A DNA stretch of 64,000 nt from Vitis vinifera (lineage: Eukaryota > Streptophyta > Magnoliopsida > Vitales > Vitaceae), in assembly GCF_030704535.1 (NCBI RefSeq), contig NC_081820.1:27137001-27201000 (forward strand), read 5' to 3'. The stretch's first letter is position 1. Each line of letters starts with the position of its first letter. Under the pieces are notes generated by a model. That model was not told the origin of the DNA. It made no database searches and saw nothing but the letters and a program-made list of their open reading frames with translations. The position numbers were made by a program, and so were the translations under genes. This document shows positions 23,364 to 34,539 of this stretch, piece by piece.

Positions 23364-24601
23364 ATGGGGGAATTTCCTGGTCATCGTCCTACCTTCAGCT
23401 GCAGGAATTGCAGAAACCCCGTTGCTTTCTGGCAAGACCTCATTTCTAAAGATTTTTGGGTAATTATTAACTTGTAGATTAGGCCCACTTTCTAGTCTTT
23501 CCTTGCTAATCTTTTATGTAGTTTGGTAAACTTGTGCTCCTCAAGAAAGGGAAATTTTTTTCTTGAGGGTGAGGGCAGATTTATCCACTTTCACCCATTT
23601 ACCTTCTTAGAATTCAAATTTATATTCTTTATATTTCCTTCAAACTCTTTAGGGGCAATCTTTTAGGTAGAGGTCATTTGAGATTGTTAACCCTAAAAGT
23701 GTTTTTAGGCTTTGGTAAGGTTTGATGAGTTGCTAATATGGTACTTTGCATCATAACATTAAAACTTTGATTAATTAGAAGTCTCGGGTTCAATTGAACT
23801 ACACCATAGTATCATATCTCCCACATCCATGTATTGCTTTATCATCGATTTAGCTACATTGATTTTTACTTTTAGATGATACTCTATATCATAGTATCAA
23901 AGCTTTGATTAACTAGAATTCTCGAGTTTAAATTGAATTGCATCATGGTATTATATCCCCCACATACATATATTGTTTTATCTCTATCCGATGTGAGATG
24001 TCACAAACACCCCCCATGCAGACACAATGTCCTCGTTGTGTTTCATTGACAGATAAACACTCTTACGGAGTCAAACAAACCCCATACTAAGGTTAGATAT
24101 CGACTTTGATACCATTTGTAATGGTCTGCTTCCAACCGTATATATATTGTTTTCTTTTGACTCAAAGGAACCTTCACAGCCTTAAAACGTGTGTTCATAC
24201 TTTTATAGCGCCCAAAATTTTCCCTTTATCCGATGTGGGATGTCACATAAATTATATAAATTTTTATATCCTGTCATATGATACTTTACATCATAGTATC
24301 AAAACTTTGATTAACCAGAAGTCTCGAGTTCAAGTCCTCCCCATTTGATTATCTATCTAATTGTCTTCATATAAAGGGAAAATCTGGGCGAGCATTCTTG
24401 TTCCACCATGCAATGAACATAGTTGTGGGGGAAAAGGAGGAGAAGCAGCTCATCACTGGACTTTTCACCATAGCCAACATCTCTTGCAGCAACTGTGGGG
24501 AGGTGATGGGTTGGAAGTATGTGCAGGCTTATGAGCCAAGGGAGAGGTACAAGGAGGGGAAGTTCATAATTGAAAGAGCCAAGATTGTTAAGGAATACTA
24601 G
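23364..24601 (+). CDS. Yippee-like zinc-binding protein (copy 1)
   Basis: Two exons, 23364-23459 and 24377-24601, joined at GG^GTAATT...AAAG^GGAAAATC in phase 0. They encode 106 aa. Yippee proteins are small, highly conserved eukaryotic zinc-binding proteins with a beta-fold; their role in plants is poorly defined. The paired metal-binding cysteines are present: Cys13/Cys16 (SCRNC) in exon 1 and Cys69/Cys72 (SCSNC) in exon 2. Core motifs are [22 protein letters not shown] and YKEGKFI. Compared with copy 2 at 27068, this copy has a shortened C terminus (KIVKEY) and less typical residues around exon 1's end (DLISKDFW), so it is evolving faster. The 917-bp intron is full of repeats (see separate entries). 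The frame is intact, but whether it is expressed cannot be judged. Confidence 0.88.
23740..24370 (+). repeat. Three copies of a SINE-like repeat in the yippee copy-1 intron
   Basis: A segment of about 60-110 bp recurs near 23740, 23875 and 24277, with the shared core tttgattaa(c/t)(c/t)agaagtctcg followed by ggttcaa, gtttaaa or gttcaagtcc. The third copy ends in gagttcaagtcc, which resembles a tRNA B-box. The first two copies also share ca(t)catagtatcatat and cccacat. They look like tRNA-related SINE fragments, but poly-A tails and target duplications are not evident. Confidence 0.5.
23960..24247 (-). mobile_element. TRIM-like miniature LTR element (degenerate)
   Basis: On the minus strand a 131-bp LTR-like block (24247 to 24117) begins TGTGACATCCCACATCGGAT and ends CCATTACA. 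It is followed by a primer-binding-like TGGTATCAAAG (24104-24114), a short non-coding interior of about 100 bp, a purine tract GGGGGG (about 24010-24015) and the start of a second LTR (TGTGACATCTCACATCGGAT at 24005 downward) that soon diverges. This LTR, primer site, tiny interior, polypurine tract, LTR order is that of terminal-repeat retrotransposons in miniature. It has no coding capacity. Confidence 0.6.
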
Positions 24602-27067
24602 TAGTATTTAAAGGCCCCATTTGAGGGTATCATTGTAATATTTATATCTAAAGAACCATGCCTTAAACTTGTGTTTTAGATGCATATGGTCTTTTGGTCT
24701 TTCCTAGCGGAATCCTTGCCTTTGAATATGAGGAAAGTGGAGAGGAAGATGGTGAGAGCTTGGACATGGGCTCTGCTGATTGGGACTTGGGTGTATTTGA
24801 AAAAAAATTGACATTGGGTTTCTTAAGATATTTCCCATTTAAGAATTTTTTTTTTCTATGAGATTTTTCCTTAAAAGGGAAAATTTTTCTAAAAATGTAT
24901 TAGATTCATTTTAGATTTAAAAGGAATAAATTTTCATGGGAAGGGTGAAATAGTAAATTCTCACATAAAATAATTTGACCAGGCTTATAAAACTTTTGAT
25001 ACCTAAAAAGCCCTTTCAAAAATTTTTATTACCCTCAAAGTCCAAAAGCACTTTTCATTGAAATCTACCTTCAATTGACACCTATCTATCACGTTTCTTC
25101 GGTAAAAACCTTTTACTCATCGTATTGACTTTTTGAGTTTCCACCTTATCCATAAAAGTTCCTCCAACAAAAAGGTTAAATAAAATATTGTTAAAATTTA
25201 TTATTTTAAATTACTATTTTTTATTTATTTTTAACTAAAAAACTACCAATATGTTAACATCCCTATGTTTTTAATATATACCAAAATAGTATATTTTTTG
25301 TTTAATAAAAATTATAATTTGTGATTTTATTATAATATTATTAGTCATGTTTTATGAAAAAATATTTTTTAAAATTTATTTGTAATTATAAAACTATTTT
25401 CATTTCAATAAGACTTGAATGAAATTTAATTTATAATATATAAATTGAATTTTTAATGGTTTTTGCAAAAACAAAACAAAACAAAAAATTTCAAAACAAC
25501 TTATCTAAACAATTTTTTTTGTTTTTTATTTTAAAAATTATTTTTAAGAATAACTTTTGAAACACCCTTATTTTTATAAAATACTATTTAAGAATAACTT
25601 TCAAAACACCTTTATTTTTATAAAACACTAAAAAAGTATTTTTTGTTTTTTAACTTAAAAACAAACCATTTTTATTTTTATTTTAAAAATTGTTTTTAAA
25701 AACAACTCACCTAAAATCCTTATTTTTATAAAGTATTAAAAAATTATTTTTTGTTCTTTACCTTAAAAAGGATTTTTAAAAACAAAATTTTATAAAATAT
25801 GATAAAACGAGACCTATATTTTCAAATTAATATAGCAAATTTCAGAGATAAAAGAAATATAAGATTATACCTAACTTTGAGATGAAAATTTTTATTATTT
25901 ATTTTTCATCTTCATTCATGAATGATGGGTTTAAAAAATAAATAATTTATATTGGATAGTGATCGTATCTATTTTTATAAATTTTTAAGAACAGCCAAAC
26001 TCTAATTGACATTTATGAAGTAAATTAATTTCTTGTTCCATGTTTTCAGGCCTTAAATGGAGCCTTATCATGAAATTGGAGTAACATCAATGATTGGAAT
26101 CTGCAACTACTCCCTGCATGAATATAAAATATCATCTAGGGATATTTTTATTTTTTTATAAGGTACTATTAAAATCACATTTCTCAACCAATCCGCAAGC
26201 CCAAATGGATTTTCCAGGCAGCCAAACAGACCTTAAGGTGGTTCCCGGGTCTGTGTTTGGACTTATTGACCCTGGGCCCATTTGATATTTTCATAGATTC
26301 CCATATCCAGGAAGGTGAATTATCACAAATCCATAATCAAACAAAGCCAGAAAATTCTCTCTAAAATAGTAAAATCTACACTGGCAGCCATGAACCCTAG
26401 CCCACACTGGTCAGGTCAGCCTTCAGAAAATAAATAAAAAAAAATCTCGTCAAATTGATTAAATTTTACTTCATTTTCCTCCTCAAAGCAAGGTATAAGA
26501 GCTTTCTTGAATTTTCTGCTTTCTTTTTTCTCTTTTTCACTTCTCGTCATGATTCAGGGTTTGATTTTACACCTCAGATCCTCATCTAATTCCATTATAA
26601 TATTGATTTCACAAATGGGTTTTCTTCTATACTTCACTTTACTGTAGATTTGTTCCACCCAAAAAAAAAAATCAATTTTTTATTTTAATTTTTTTTCTTG
26701 TTGTTTATTCTTCATACTAACCCTGTCTCTATCATCTCCATTGTTTTTCCCAAACCCTAGTGTCTTTATATGGAACCTTTACTCTTTATCGTATATTCCA
26801 GTTTGGTTCAGTCTCGTGTGCTTGATCCTTTGTTGCAGAGTGTATTGTAGGTAAAGAAATCAATGGCTTATTCCCATCTAGGGTTTTGTTACCAATTCAA
26901 TATTTCTGATTGGTGTTTGATTGATATGCATATATGCTGTCTTTCCCTTTTGTTTGCTGATGTCTCCACCTAGGGTTTTCATCAATTCAATCCTGTGTTA
27001 TACGTGATTGATGTGAACATATGCTGTTATTGAGCAGAAAGGCATTTGGAGCTGAAAATTTTGTTTG
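24602..27067. other. Intergenic between the two yippee-like genes
   Basis: 24602-24893 is the 3' flank of copy 1, also found beside the truncated remnant. 24900-26080 is very AT-rich, with repeated ttttaaaaa(t/c)...tttttataaa(a/g)tact(a) units around 25500-25810 spaced about 90 bp apart. 26160-26310 shares sequence with 21590-21715. The last few hundred bases, with several aaccctag / ctagggtttt motifs (26751-26759, 26879-26886, 26973-26980), are likely promoter and 5' UTR of copy 2. Confidence 0.45.
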
Positions 27068-28252
27068 ATGGCTGAATTGACCGGCCCTCGATTGTATAGC
27101 TGTTGCAATTGTCGGAATCATGTGTCCCTTCATGATGATATAGTCTCTAAAGCTTTTCAGGTGGGTTAATTTGTTGTTGTTGATTTCCTTCTTGTTCTCA
27201 GTTTCAAAAATTTGCAGTGTTCTCTTAATATGGTAGTCTTCAATGTGATGTGTGGTTTTGCCTATATGATCATTGGCTTCATTCGGGTTTTTCAGTAGTG
27301 GAGAAAACCCTAGTAGAAAATCAGGCCACAATGATGCATAGGTTTGTATATACAATCATTTGGCAAAAACCCAATTAGAAATTGAAGTGGCTATGTAGAG
27401 AGATTAGGGTTTAGTTATTGCCCAGACCGATTAGAAATTGAGGTGGCTGTGTAAAGAATGAGAGTAATTCTTATTGAAAATGATGAAAGCTCCATGTACG
27501 AAGAGAACCCCACTGGGAAATCAGATCAAAGTAATGTATAGTTTTGTATGTATTGTCATCGGGTAGATTAGGTTTTAGTTTTGGTCCAAACCCAATTAGA
27601 GATTGAGGTGGTTTTGTGAAGAAATAGAGTGATTCTTGTCAGAATGTATGAAAATCTTGCAACAGATCAATAACCCATCATTGGGTTAAGGTTTGAAATC
27701 TCAGAAATCATTGGGTTAAGGTTTGAAATCTCAGAAAGAATGAATAGGAAGAGCAGGAAATTGCTGAGAATTACTTTGAAATGGACATTTCTCAATCTAT
27801 TTTCAGCATTTTTCCTTTCTTTTCCTCATTTTTTTCTGTATATCCAAACAGAGACCATGGGCATGGAGTTGAAACAATTTGAGTTTAATGGTTTAGGCTT
27901 GATTCAGCAACTAAATCTTTTTGTTTCTTTTGTTCTAACTTTCAATTAACATCATGTTTTGCATTTCGTTGATAAAGATATTCATCGCATTCATGTCCAA
28001 CATTTTTCTGAATTTTGTTTTTAGGGAAGACATGGCCGAGCATTTCTGTTCTCCCATGCTATGAACATTGGTGTGGGGCCTAAGGAAGACAGGCAACTCA
28101 CAACCGGTCTCCACACCGTTGCTGATATCCATTGTGCAGATTGCCGCCAGGTGTTGGGATGGAAGTATGAACGAGCCTACGAGGCATCACAGAAGTACAA
28201 GGAAGGAAAGTTCATACTCGAGAAATCAAAGATTGTCAAGGAAAACTGGTAA
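27068..28252 (+). CDS. Yippee-like zinc-binding protein (copy 2)
   Basis: Two exons, 27068-27160 and 28025-28252, joined CAG^GTGGGT...TTTTTAG^GGAAGACATGG in phase 0, encoding 106 aa. Metal-binding cysteines are Cys12/Cys15 (SCCNC) and Cys68/Cys71 (HCADC). Conserved motifs are [41 protein letters not shown] and [13 protein letters not shown], all close to the family consensus. This makes it the more conserved member of the local pair. The same intron position is used by copy 1, confirming tandem duplication. The start codon is the first ATG in frame with good context (ttgATGGCT). Confidence 0.94.
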
Positions 28253-28619
28253 CCTCCATGAATTGATCTTCCACTCTATCCCATTTCTGATGTAAATCTT
28301 TCAATGCTTCTTGTGTGACTCTGTTCATCTTGTACATAGAATTTTTACCCAATTAAAATTTGGTCATTGTTCATCAATTCTCATTCTGTCATATGGAAGG
28401 TTTATTGAACTATCATCTCCCATATCAATAAAATTGTGGAATTGTCATTTGTTCTAATCGTTTCTGCGATGAATGCATCTTTTCTTTTTTCGGGTAGCTG
28501 TTTTTTGTTGTTTATGCTGCAGAGGAAAAGGAAACCATTAGAAGAAACGCCATGCTATTTTACTCAAAAAATGCATTTATGGAAGAAATGTTCTTGAAAT
28601 TTGACCTTTCTCTGCATTT
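28253..28619 (+). other. 3' UTR / flank of yippee copy 2
   Basis: Follows the stop at 28250-28252. It contains AATAAA at about 28426 (atcaataaaattg), a candidate polyadenylation signal. Confidence 0.5.
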
Positions 28620-29840
28620 TTTTGGATCCAGGTGTTCTTTGTTATACACCATTTGTGGCTTCACAAGTTCAGAATTTGGTTGAACTTGTGAGACAAGGTA
28701 ACATTTATAACCTGGGAAAGTTTTTTAAAGGGTTTTCCAAAGGAAAAATTCAGTTCATCTTATAGTGATTTTTCCTTTCAAGTTCATTGCATTTCATTGT
28801 ATAGTGATTTTTGCTTTCCAAGTTCATTGCATAATCTTTTCTGCATTGAAGAATAGAGAAAGTCTAGGGTTTGGTTTAACTTGTGAGAAAAGTTAAAGAC
28901 TGCTGCGTTTGGAAACTAGGAAAGTTTTCTAATAGGTTTTCAAAAGGAAAAAATTCAGTTCATTGTATGGTACTTTTTCCTTTCAAGTTCATTGCAGACT
29001 ATATTGACTGAATAAAAAAATAGAGAAAGTCTAGGGTTTGGTTTAACTTGTGAGAAAAGGTGACACTAATGTGTTTGGAAACCAGGAAAAGTTTTCTAAT
29101 GGGTTTTTCAAAGGAAAAATTCAGTTCATTGCATGGCAAATTTAACTTCATTGCATACCATTTACCTCATTAAAGAATAGGGAAAGTATAGGATCTGTTC
29201 TTGAAAACAATTTTGACTAACTTAGGACATAAAACAATTTTTTTGAGAATTTATTATGAAAACGTATTGCTTATAAACAAATTCGAGGTATTTTTGGTTA
29301 TTTTTTGTGAAGTGTTTTAGACTATAATTGAAAATATAAAGAATACTTCATAAATTTTTGCTCTTAATAGCAAATAAGTTGATAAAATTGTTTTTCACAT
29401 ATGAGTTCTGAAAAAGGGAAAAGAAAACACTAAATTTTGTTTTTGTTTTAAAAAATTTTGCCAAACAAAATTTTGGGTTTTGGTTCAACTTGTGAGAAAA
29501 AGCACCATTGATGTGTTTTGGAAACTCGGAAAGTCTTCAAGTGTATTTTTCCTTTCGAGTCATGTCCACTGTTTTCTGCACTAAAAAAAGTCCATGCTTT
29601 GGTTTAACGTGTGAGGAAATGTAACAGTGATGTGTTTGGAAGCTTGGAAAGTCTTCCAATGTATTTTTTTTCAAAGGAAAAGTTCACTTCATTGCTTACT
29701 AAATTTTCCTTTCAAGTCTATTTTATTCCCTTTTCTGCATTAAAGAAAGCTTGGAAACCTAGAAAGTTTTCTAATGGAATATTCAAATGAAAATTTGAGT
29801 TCATTGCATGCTATTGGCTCGACTAAAGAAAGGAAATTCC
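28620..29840. repeat. Degenerate tandem repeats of about 165 bp
   Basis: Five to six diverged units begin near 28675, 28870, 29036, 29478, 29600 and 29745. Shared segments are tttggttt-aacttgtgagaaaa, gtgtttggaaac-(c)t-aggaaagtttt, caaaggaaaaattcagttca and tttcctttcaagttcattgc. About 280 bp of other AT-rich sequence separates the third and fourth units. No coding content; class unknown. Confidence 0.75.
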
Positions 29841-30419
29841 AAATCCACATCGTCACAATACCTTTTGTCATTGATGTTATGTTTTTAATCTTAGTTGGAG
29901 TCGAAGTTGAAGTAAATTTAGTTTTAGTCCTGAAGTTGAAGTCAAAATCATGATTTTGAAGAATAATATTAATACAATGAAAATTAATTATTAAATATAA
30001 AATAACTTTTTATATAAATTAAAAAATAGCTCATATGGGAAGTAATATTAATAATTTTTATATTTTTTTTTTTTTAATTTTAAGTTAGAAAATTTTGACA
30101 TGTATTAATAAATATATAAGAAGCCAATTCAGGAGGATGCATTTTTAAATTTTGTTTTTTATGGGTAAGGATGATGTTTTTCTAAATTCCAAAGGACTTT
30201 TCGAATTAAATGAAAAAATAAATAAATTTAATTAAAATATATACAATAAATATTCTTACTTTTATAAGCTGAAATGGTAAAGAGCTTACGTGGAATTGGA
30301 TATTATATTTTTGTTTTCAACAAAATATTATGTAAATATTCTTTAAGTTTATTAATTAATACAATAAAGATTCTTTTTTCCTTCAAATATGTCTCTTAAA
30401 AAGTTAAAATTTTTATTAG
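29841..30419. other. AT-rich intergenic
   Basis: Mostly A/T with a short run of T near 30060. Nothing recognised. Confidence 0.4.
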
Positions 30420-30540
30420 GCTCTGGCCCAGACCTCAATGGCTAAAAAGTTTAAATCAATTGGCTAAAATGGAGAGGTTGACCCATGAACTCTGGCCCAG
30501 GCCTCATTGGGCCTTTGAGATCCGGCCCGAAAACTCAGCC
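30420..30540 (+). promoter_or_regulatory. Probable core promoter region with site II motifs
   Basis: GGCCCA at 30425-30430 and 30494-30499 and TGGGCC at 30508-30513, 70-160 bp before the start codon at 30581. The segment ctctggcccagacctcaatgg (30421) recurs as ctctggcccaggcctcattgg (30490), so the motif context is duplicated. Site II motifs are typical of plant housekeeping promoters. Confidence 0.5.
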
Positions 30541-30580
30541 CTCTAAACCTCTCTCACGGAGAGACACAGAGCAGAGCGAA

Positions 30581-33500
30581 ATGTATCTGAAGAAAGCATT
30601 ATGGAGCGAGTCTATGGCGACGCCGGAGTCCGACCAGAAGGCGCCGTATCCGGCGACGGCTGTCGGAGATCTGGTGACGTCGCTGAATAGGCAGAGACTG
30701 TACAGAGAGGTGACGCTCGCTCTCCGAACCGGACTCAGAGAGGCACGTGCCGAGTTCTCATTTCTCCGAGTTCGTGGCCTTCGAAGCATTCTCAAGTTTC
30801 TCCGTTCGGTCGCCGAGTCCGATTCGACGATCAATCTCTTCTGCCACAGCCAATCTATACCTGAGCTCCAAGGTTTTGACTTTTTTTATTGATTTATTTG
30901 TTGTTTGCTGTTCAATTATATGGTTTAGGGTTTGTAAAATGCGAGATTTGATGATAGGGATGTTTGGTTAGCGAGACAGTAGAGGCAAAACAAAAAAAAA
31001 AGAAAAAAGAAAAAAAGAACTGAAATTTTGGTGGATCATGGTTTTTGTGTGTTTGACAGAAAAAGAACCTGAGCTAGCCGGGTCGTTGAATTGTGTTCTG
31101 TTTGGTTGCTGAGAAAATAGAAGAAAAGGAAATGAGAAGAAAATTTTGAGCGTTATGTGTGTGTAGGCGCGCGCGCGTTTTCTTTTTTTTTTTTTTCCCA
31201 TTGGAACAAAAGCTACTTAGCTCACTAGTTGAATTATATTTTGTTTGCTTGTTGAGAAAATGAAGGAAATAGAACTCAGGGTCTTACTCGGCGGCTTTGT
31301 TTAGTTGTTATATAAGCAAACATACAAAGGAATTGTTTTTGTTTGATTAATTTCTTCCTTTCCATTTCTATGATATAGCTGTTTCTACAGTGCAAGAGTG
31401 AATGATGGGGTGTTTAGTTGATGACGAGATGCAAGAGAGGAAAAGAAGGGAAAATTTGGAGTGTTATGTTGCCTGTCTATCCGTTTGTTTTCAAAGAAGG
31501 AAGTCCGAGTAAGTCAAATGGTTGGCTGAGAAAATGGGAGAAAAGAAACGAAAAGAAAAGAAATTTTGGGTATTACCTTTTTATCTGTTTGTTTTCAAAG
31601 GAAAGAAAAGAAGAAGAAAATAAAAAGAACCAAATGGTTGAATTATGTTCTTTTTGGTTGCTGAGAAAATGGAGGAGTGGAAAAAAAAGAAAAAGAAAAA
31701 AAAAGGAAATTTAGAAACCAACCATACAATGGGATTTTAGTTGGGTTAAATTCCAATTCTAAGGCTCCAATTTCTTTGCAATTTTGAAATGTTAATGTTG
31801 GATACCTTTGCTATGCAACAGTGGTTCCTGTTCTCTTTCAAAATTCATTAAAACAGTATGAGGAAGACACCGTAGCAAATTTAGATCATATATTTGGTGT
31901 AGAACCGATGAAGATAAGTAGTCCTTCAACAGATGCTGAAGTTGCACTTGCACTTCGGGTTTTGGAAGGATGTTGTCTGCTACACAGGGAAAGTACAATT
32001 TTCGCTCATCAACATAAAGCAATTGAGGTGTGTATATCAACTTCTTTTGTGCATTATTATTTTCCTATTTTCTTTAATGGTTAACATGCTTCAACCAATA
32101 TTCATTTTTATTTCCCATTTATTCATAACCTTTTAAATTACATGATTAACAAAAACTAGAACATTCAATATTTGGATTTTTAGAACAACAGTTCATTGGT
32201 TGTACGCTAATTAGAATGATAGAGTGAAACCAGATCATCAAATATATGGGGAATATTTAGTTGATAGAAAATCATGATAAATAGTTGGTGAGTTGGAATA
32301 AAAAAGATAAATTCGTAATAAATGTTATTACAACTCCATGCATTACATTTCCATTTAACATCTAACTCACATATTTCTTTTATAAAAAACAAAAGCTATT
32401 GGAATACAAAAGTGAAAATAATGAAGGAGAAGGGCAACACAAATTCATTGGAGGATGGACTCAAATGAAGGATAAAACAAAAGGTGAATGATTGAGTGGT
32501 TTCCTCGTATAAACTATTAGAAACTATATTTTATGTTGTGATATTTGCCCCAATGAAGAAAGCATTGGAAGATGAAAAGAATAACGTTTGTTGGGGATAG
32601 TCATTATTACCATGATTTGTGTAAAAAGGTTCATTCTCTTTTGCTTCAATGCTCACTTCAATGATGCTGCTGTCTTGTGCTTGTGTTGTTCATCCTGTCA
32701 TTCCAAATGAGTCTAAATGCTGTTCAACTTCGTTTTGCTTCTCTCATGAAGACTTCTCTAGATTATTATCATTTTATAACTCTTCTGGTTCTATTCTTGG
32801 CTGTTTGAGCTCCAAAGATGAAATTTGTTTTGATTAAGCTGCCAAGTATTGGATCATGTGGCTTCTGGATGTGAATTTTAAGCTTTATTTGATATCATGC
32901 AGATTTTGATGGATATATTGTCAACTCGAGGGGTACTTGAGCAGGGTGCATGCTTGGATGCTTTAATCTCAATAATGTTGGATTCATCAGCAAATCAAAT
33001 GGTATGCCATCCCTTGGCTTTCGGTTATTGATATGATGGCATGTTTAAGCATATTTATACAGACCTTGAATGCCCTTTCAAATTTAATTGAGACCAGCCA
33101 TTTGTTGTCCGATTTTAGTAATGGGGTTCTATTAGGCAATGAAAGCATCTGATCTCACATTGGGTTCATGTATTTTCTTTTAATGGATAATAAAAGTTAA
33201 CATGAAATGTATTTTGACTTTATATCAGGATTTTGAGTCATGTGATGGTATTGAGGAAGTTGCACATATCATCAGGGACAAACAAGTTGATGAAAACCTA
33301 AGGTATTTTTAATCTTTAATGCATATCTTTGATATTACTAGAGTTTTCTCTATTCTTAACTCCCCCCAGTGAACAGTGTATTGCTCCTTGATGGTAGGGT
33401 GAAGTACTTTTACGTGTATTATGTTCCATCTGGATGTCGACTTCTGACATATTTTATGTACACTAATAGCAAATTAGCTGGTCTTCTGACTTTTAGAGAA

Positions 33501-34339
33501 AATGAAGTAAAAATATTTGGTGTGATATTCAGCAAGAAGATTCATGTTTATTGTAGAGTATAGATTCTTCCCTTTGGAGAACATGAAAACAAATTTACTG
33601 CAGTACTAGTAGGAGTCTCTTGTAATCTAAAAATGACTGATCAAAGATATTTGCCTATTGCAATTGCTGATCAGAGTAACCCCTAGGTCTGGTTTTAGGT
33701 GATAGGGAGTGGGTTGGGATATGTAATCTGATGATGCTTGTGTATTTGTTAATTTTGTTGTTTAAAAGGCCGTAATTTTGGAACACCTTATTCAACTGGT
33801 TATTGACTGTGACATGATTGAAGCCTATTGGGCCCTTCTTAATTTTCCTGAAAATCTATTTTATTTTTCATAAGATCAATTTAGTGTAGCTGGAGCATCA
33901 AACCCATCATTTTGTTCAGGATAGATCTTGAGACAAACTTCCAATTCCTCATCTTTTCCTAGTTTATTTAAAGAGGTAAGCTGATGGAATTTCACTGAAA
34001 ATGAGATTCCTATAATCAGCTCTGCCTTCCTAACTTATTTGTGCAGAAGGAACTATGTTGTAAATTCCCGATGCTATAACATTACTGAGAACATTTTTTT
34101 TTTCTCTGTTTAGGATGAAATGTGGAGAGTTCCTGCTGCTACTAATTGGACATGTAAACGGGAGGGAAAGGCCTCCATTGGCTAGAATACATGAAGATGT
34201 AAGGAGACTTCTGGGTGAGAAATCTGCCTCCTTGATATGGGCAGCCAGTCAATTTGGGTCTACCCTTGATCCCGAGCAGAGGCTGACAGCTCTGCACATC
34301 CAAGCTCGAAGAGTGCTAGAATCACTGGACCTGTACTGA
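30581..34339 (+). CDS. Conserved plant protein, probably Cdc14/SIN-type armadillo-like
   Basis: Five exons: 30581-30872, 31822-32027, 32903-33001, 33229-33302, 34114-34339. They total 897 nt and 298 aa, all GT-AG and phase-consistent. It begins MYLKKALWSESM; an upstream in-frame ATG at 30485 would add 32 poorly conserved-looking residues and is less likely. The protein is rich in helical, leucine-containing stretches (VRGLRSILKFLRSV, EVALALRVLEGCCLLH, GVLEQGACLDALISIMLDSS, LKCGEFLLLLIGHV-like end), consistent with an armadillo/HEAT-like fold. I recall plant proteins of this type being annotated as Cdc14 SIN-component-like (a fungal septation-network subunit, unrelated to Cdc14 phosphatase). 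That assignment is from memory and tentative. Function in plants is unknown. Intron 1 is rich in repeated 'ttggttgctgagaaaat' segments. Confidence 0.82.
31085..31690. repeat. Repeated segments in intron 1 of the Cdc14-like gene
   Basis: A segment resembling gttgaattatgttctgtttg followed by gttgctgagaaaatggaag recurs near 31085, 31218, 31515 and 31638, separated by purine-rich (gaaaagaaa) runs. A short alternating GC stretch (gcgcgcgcg, about 31169-31177) lies between the first two. Non-coding. Confidence 0.6.
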
Positions 34340-34539
34340 ATCAAAACATAGGTGCTCAGTTTCACATTTCTGGTACTTAACAGGCATTTTTGCATTGTTG
34401 TCTTGCAAGTAGGAAGTGTTCCATCGAGCTTTTATTTGTTCTGTCTATTAACCATTATTTATCAGAGTAATGGTTCAACATGACACTGGAGAAAACTTAT
34501 GCTTTCAAGTTGTACAAATATGATACATAGCTTCGAATC
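34340..34539. other. Convergent intergenic spacer of 200 bp
   Basis: Separates the stop codon of the plus-strand Cdc14-like gene from the stop of the minus-strand PPR gene. Both 3' UTRs must share or overlap this short space. Confidence 0.7.

Noticed and set aside
23740..24320. Possible tRNA genes in the yippee intron
   Set aside because: B-box-like sequences are present, but no complete cloverleaf with matching acceptor stem could be formed by eye; they are treated as SINE-like repeats.
30485..30580. Upstream in-frame ATG as start of the Cdc14-like protein
   Set aside because: The extra residues include the site II promoter sequence in translation and do not look protein-like; MYLKKALW at 30581 is the better start.
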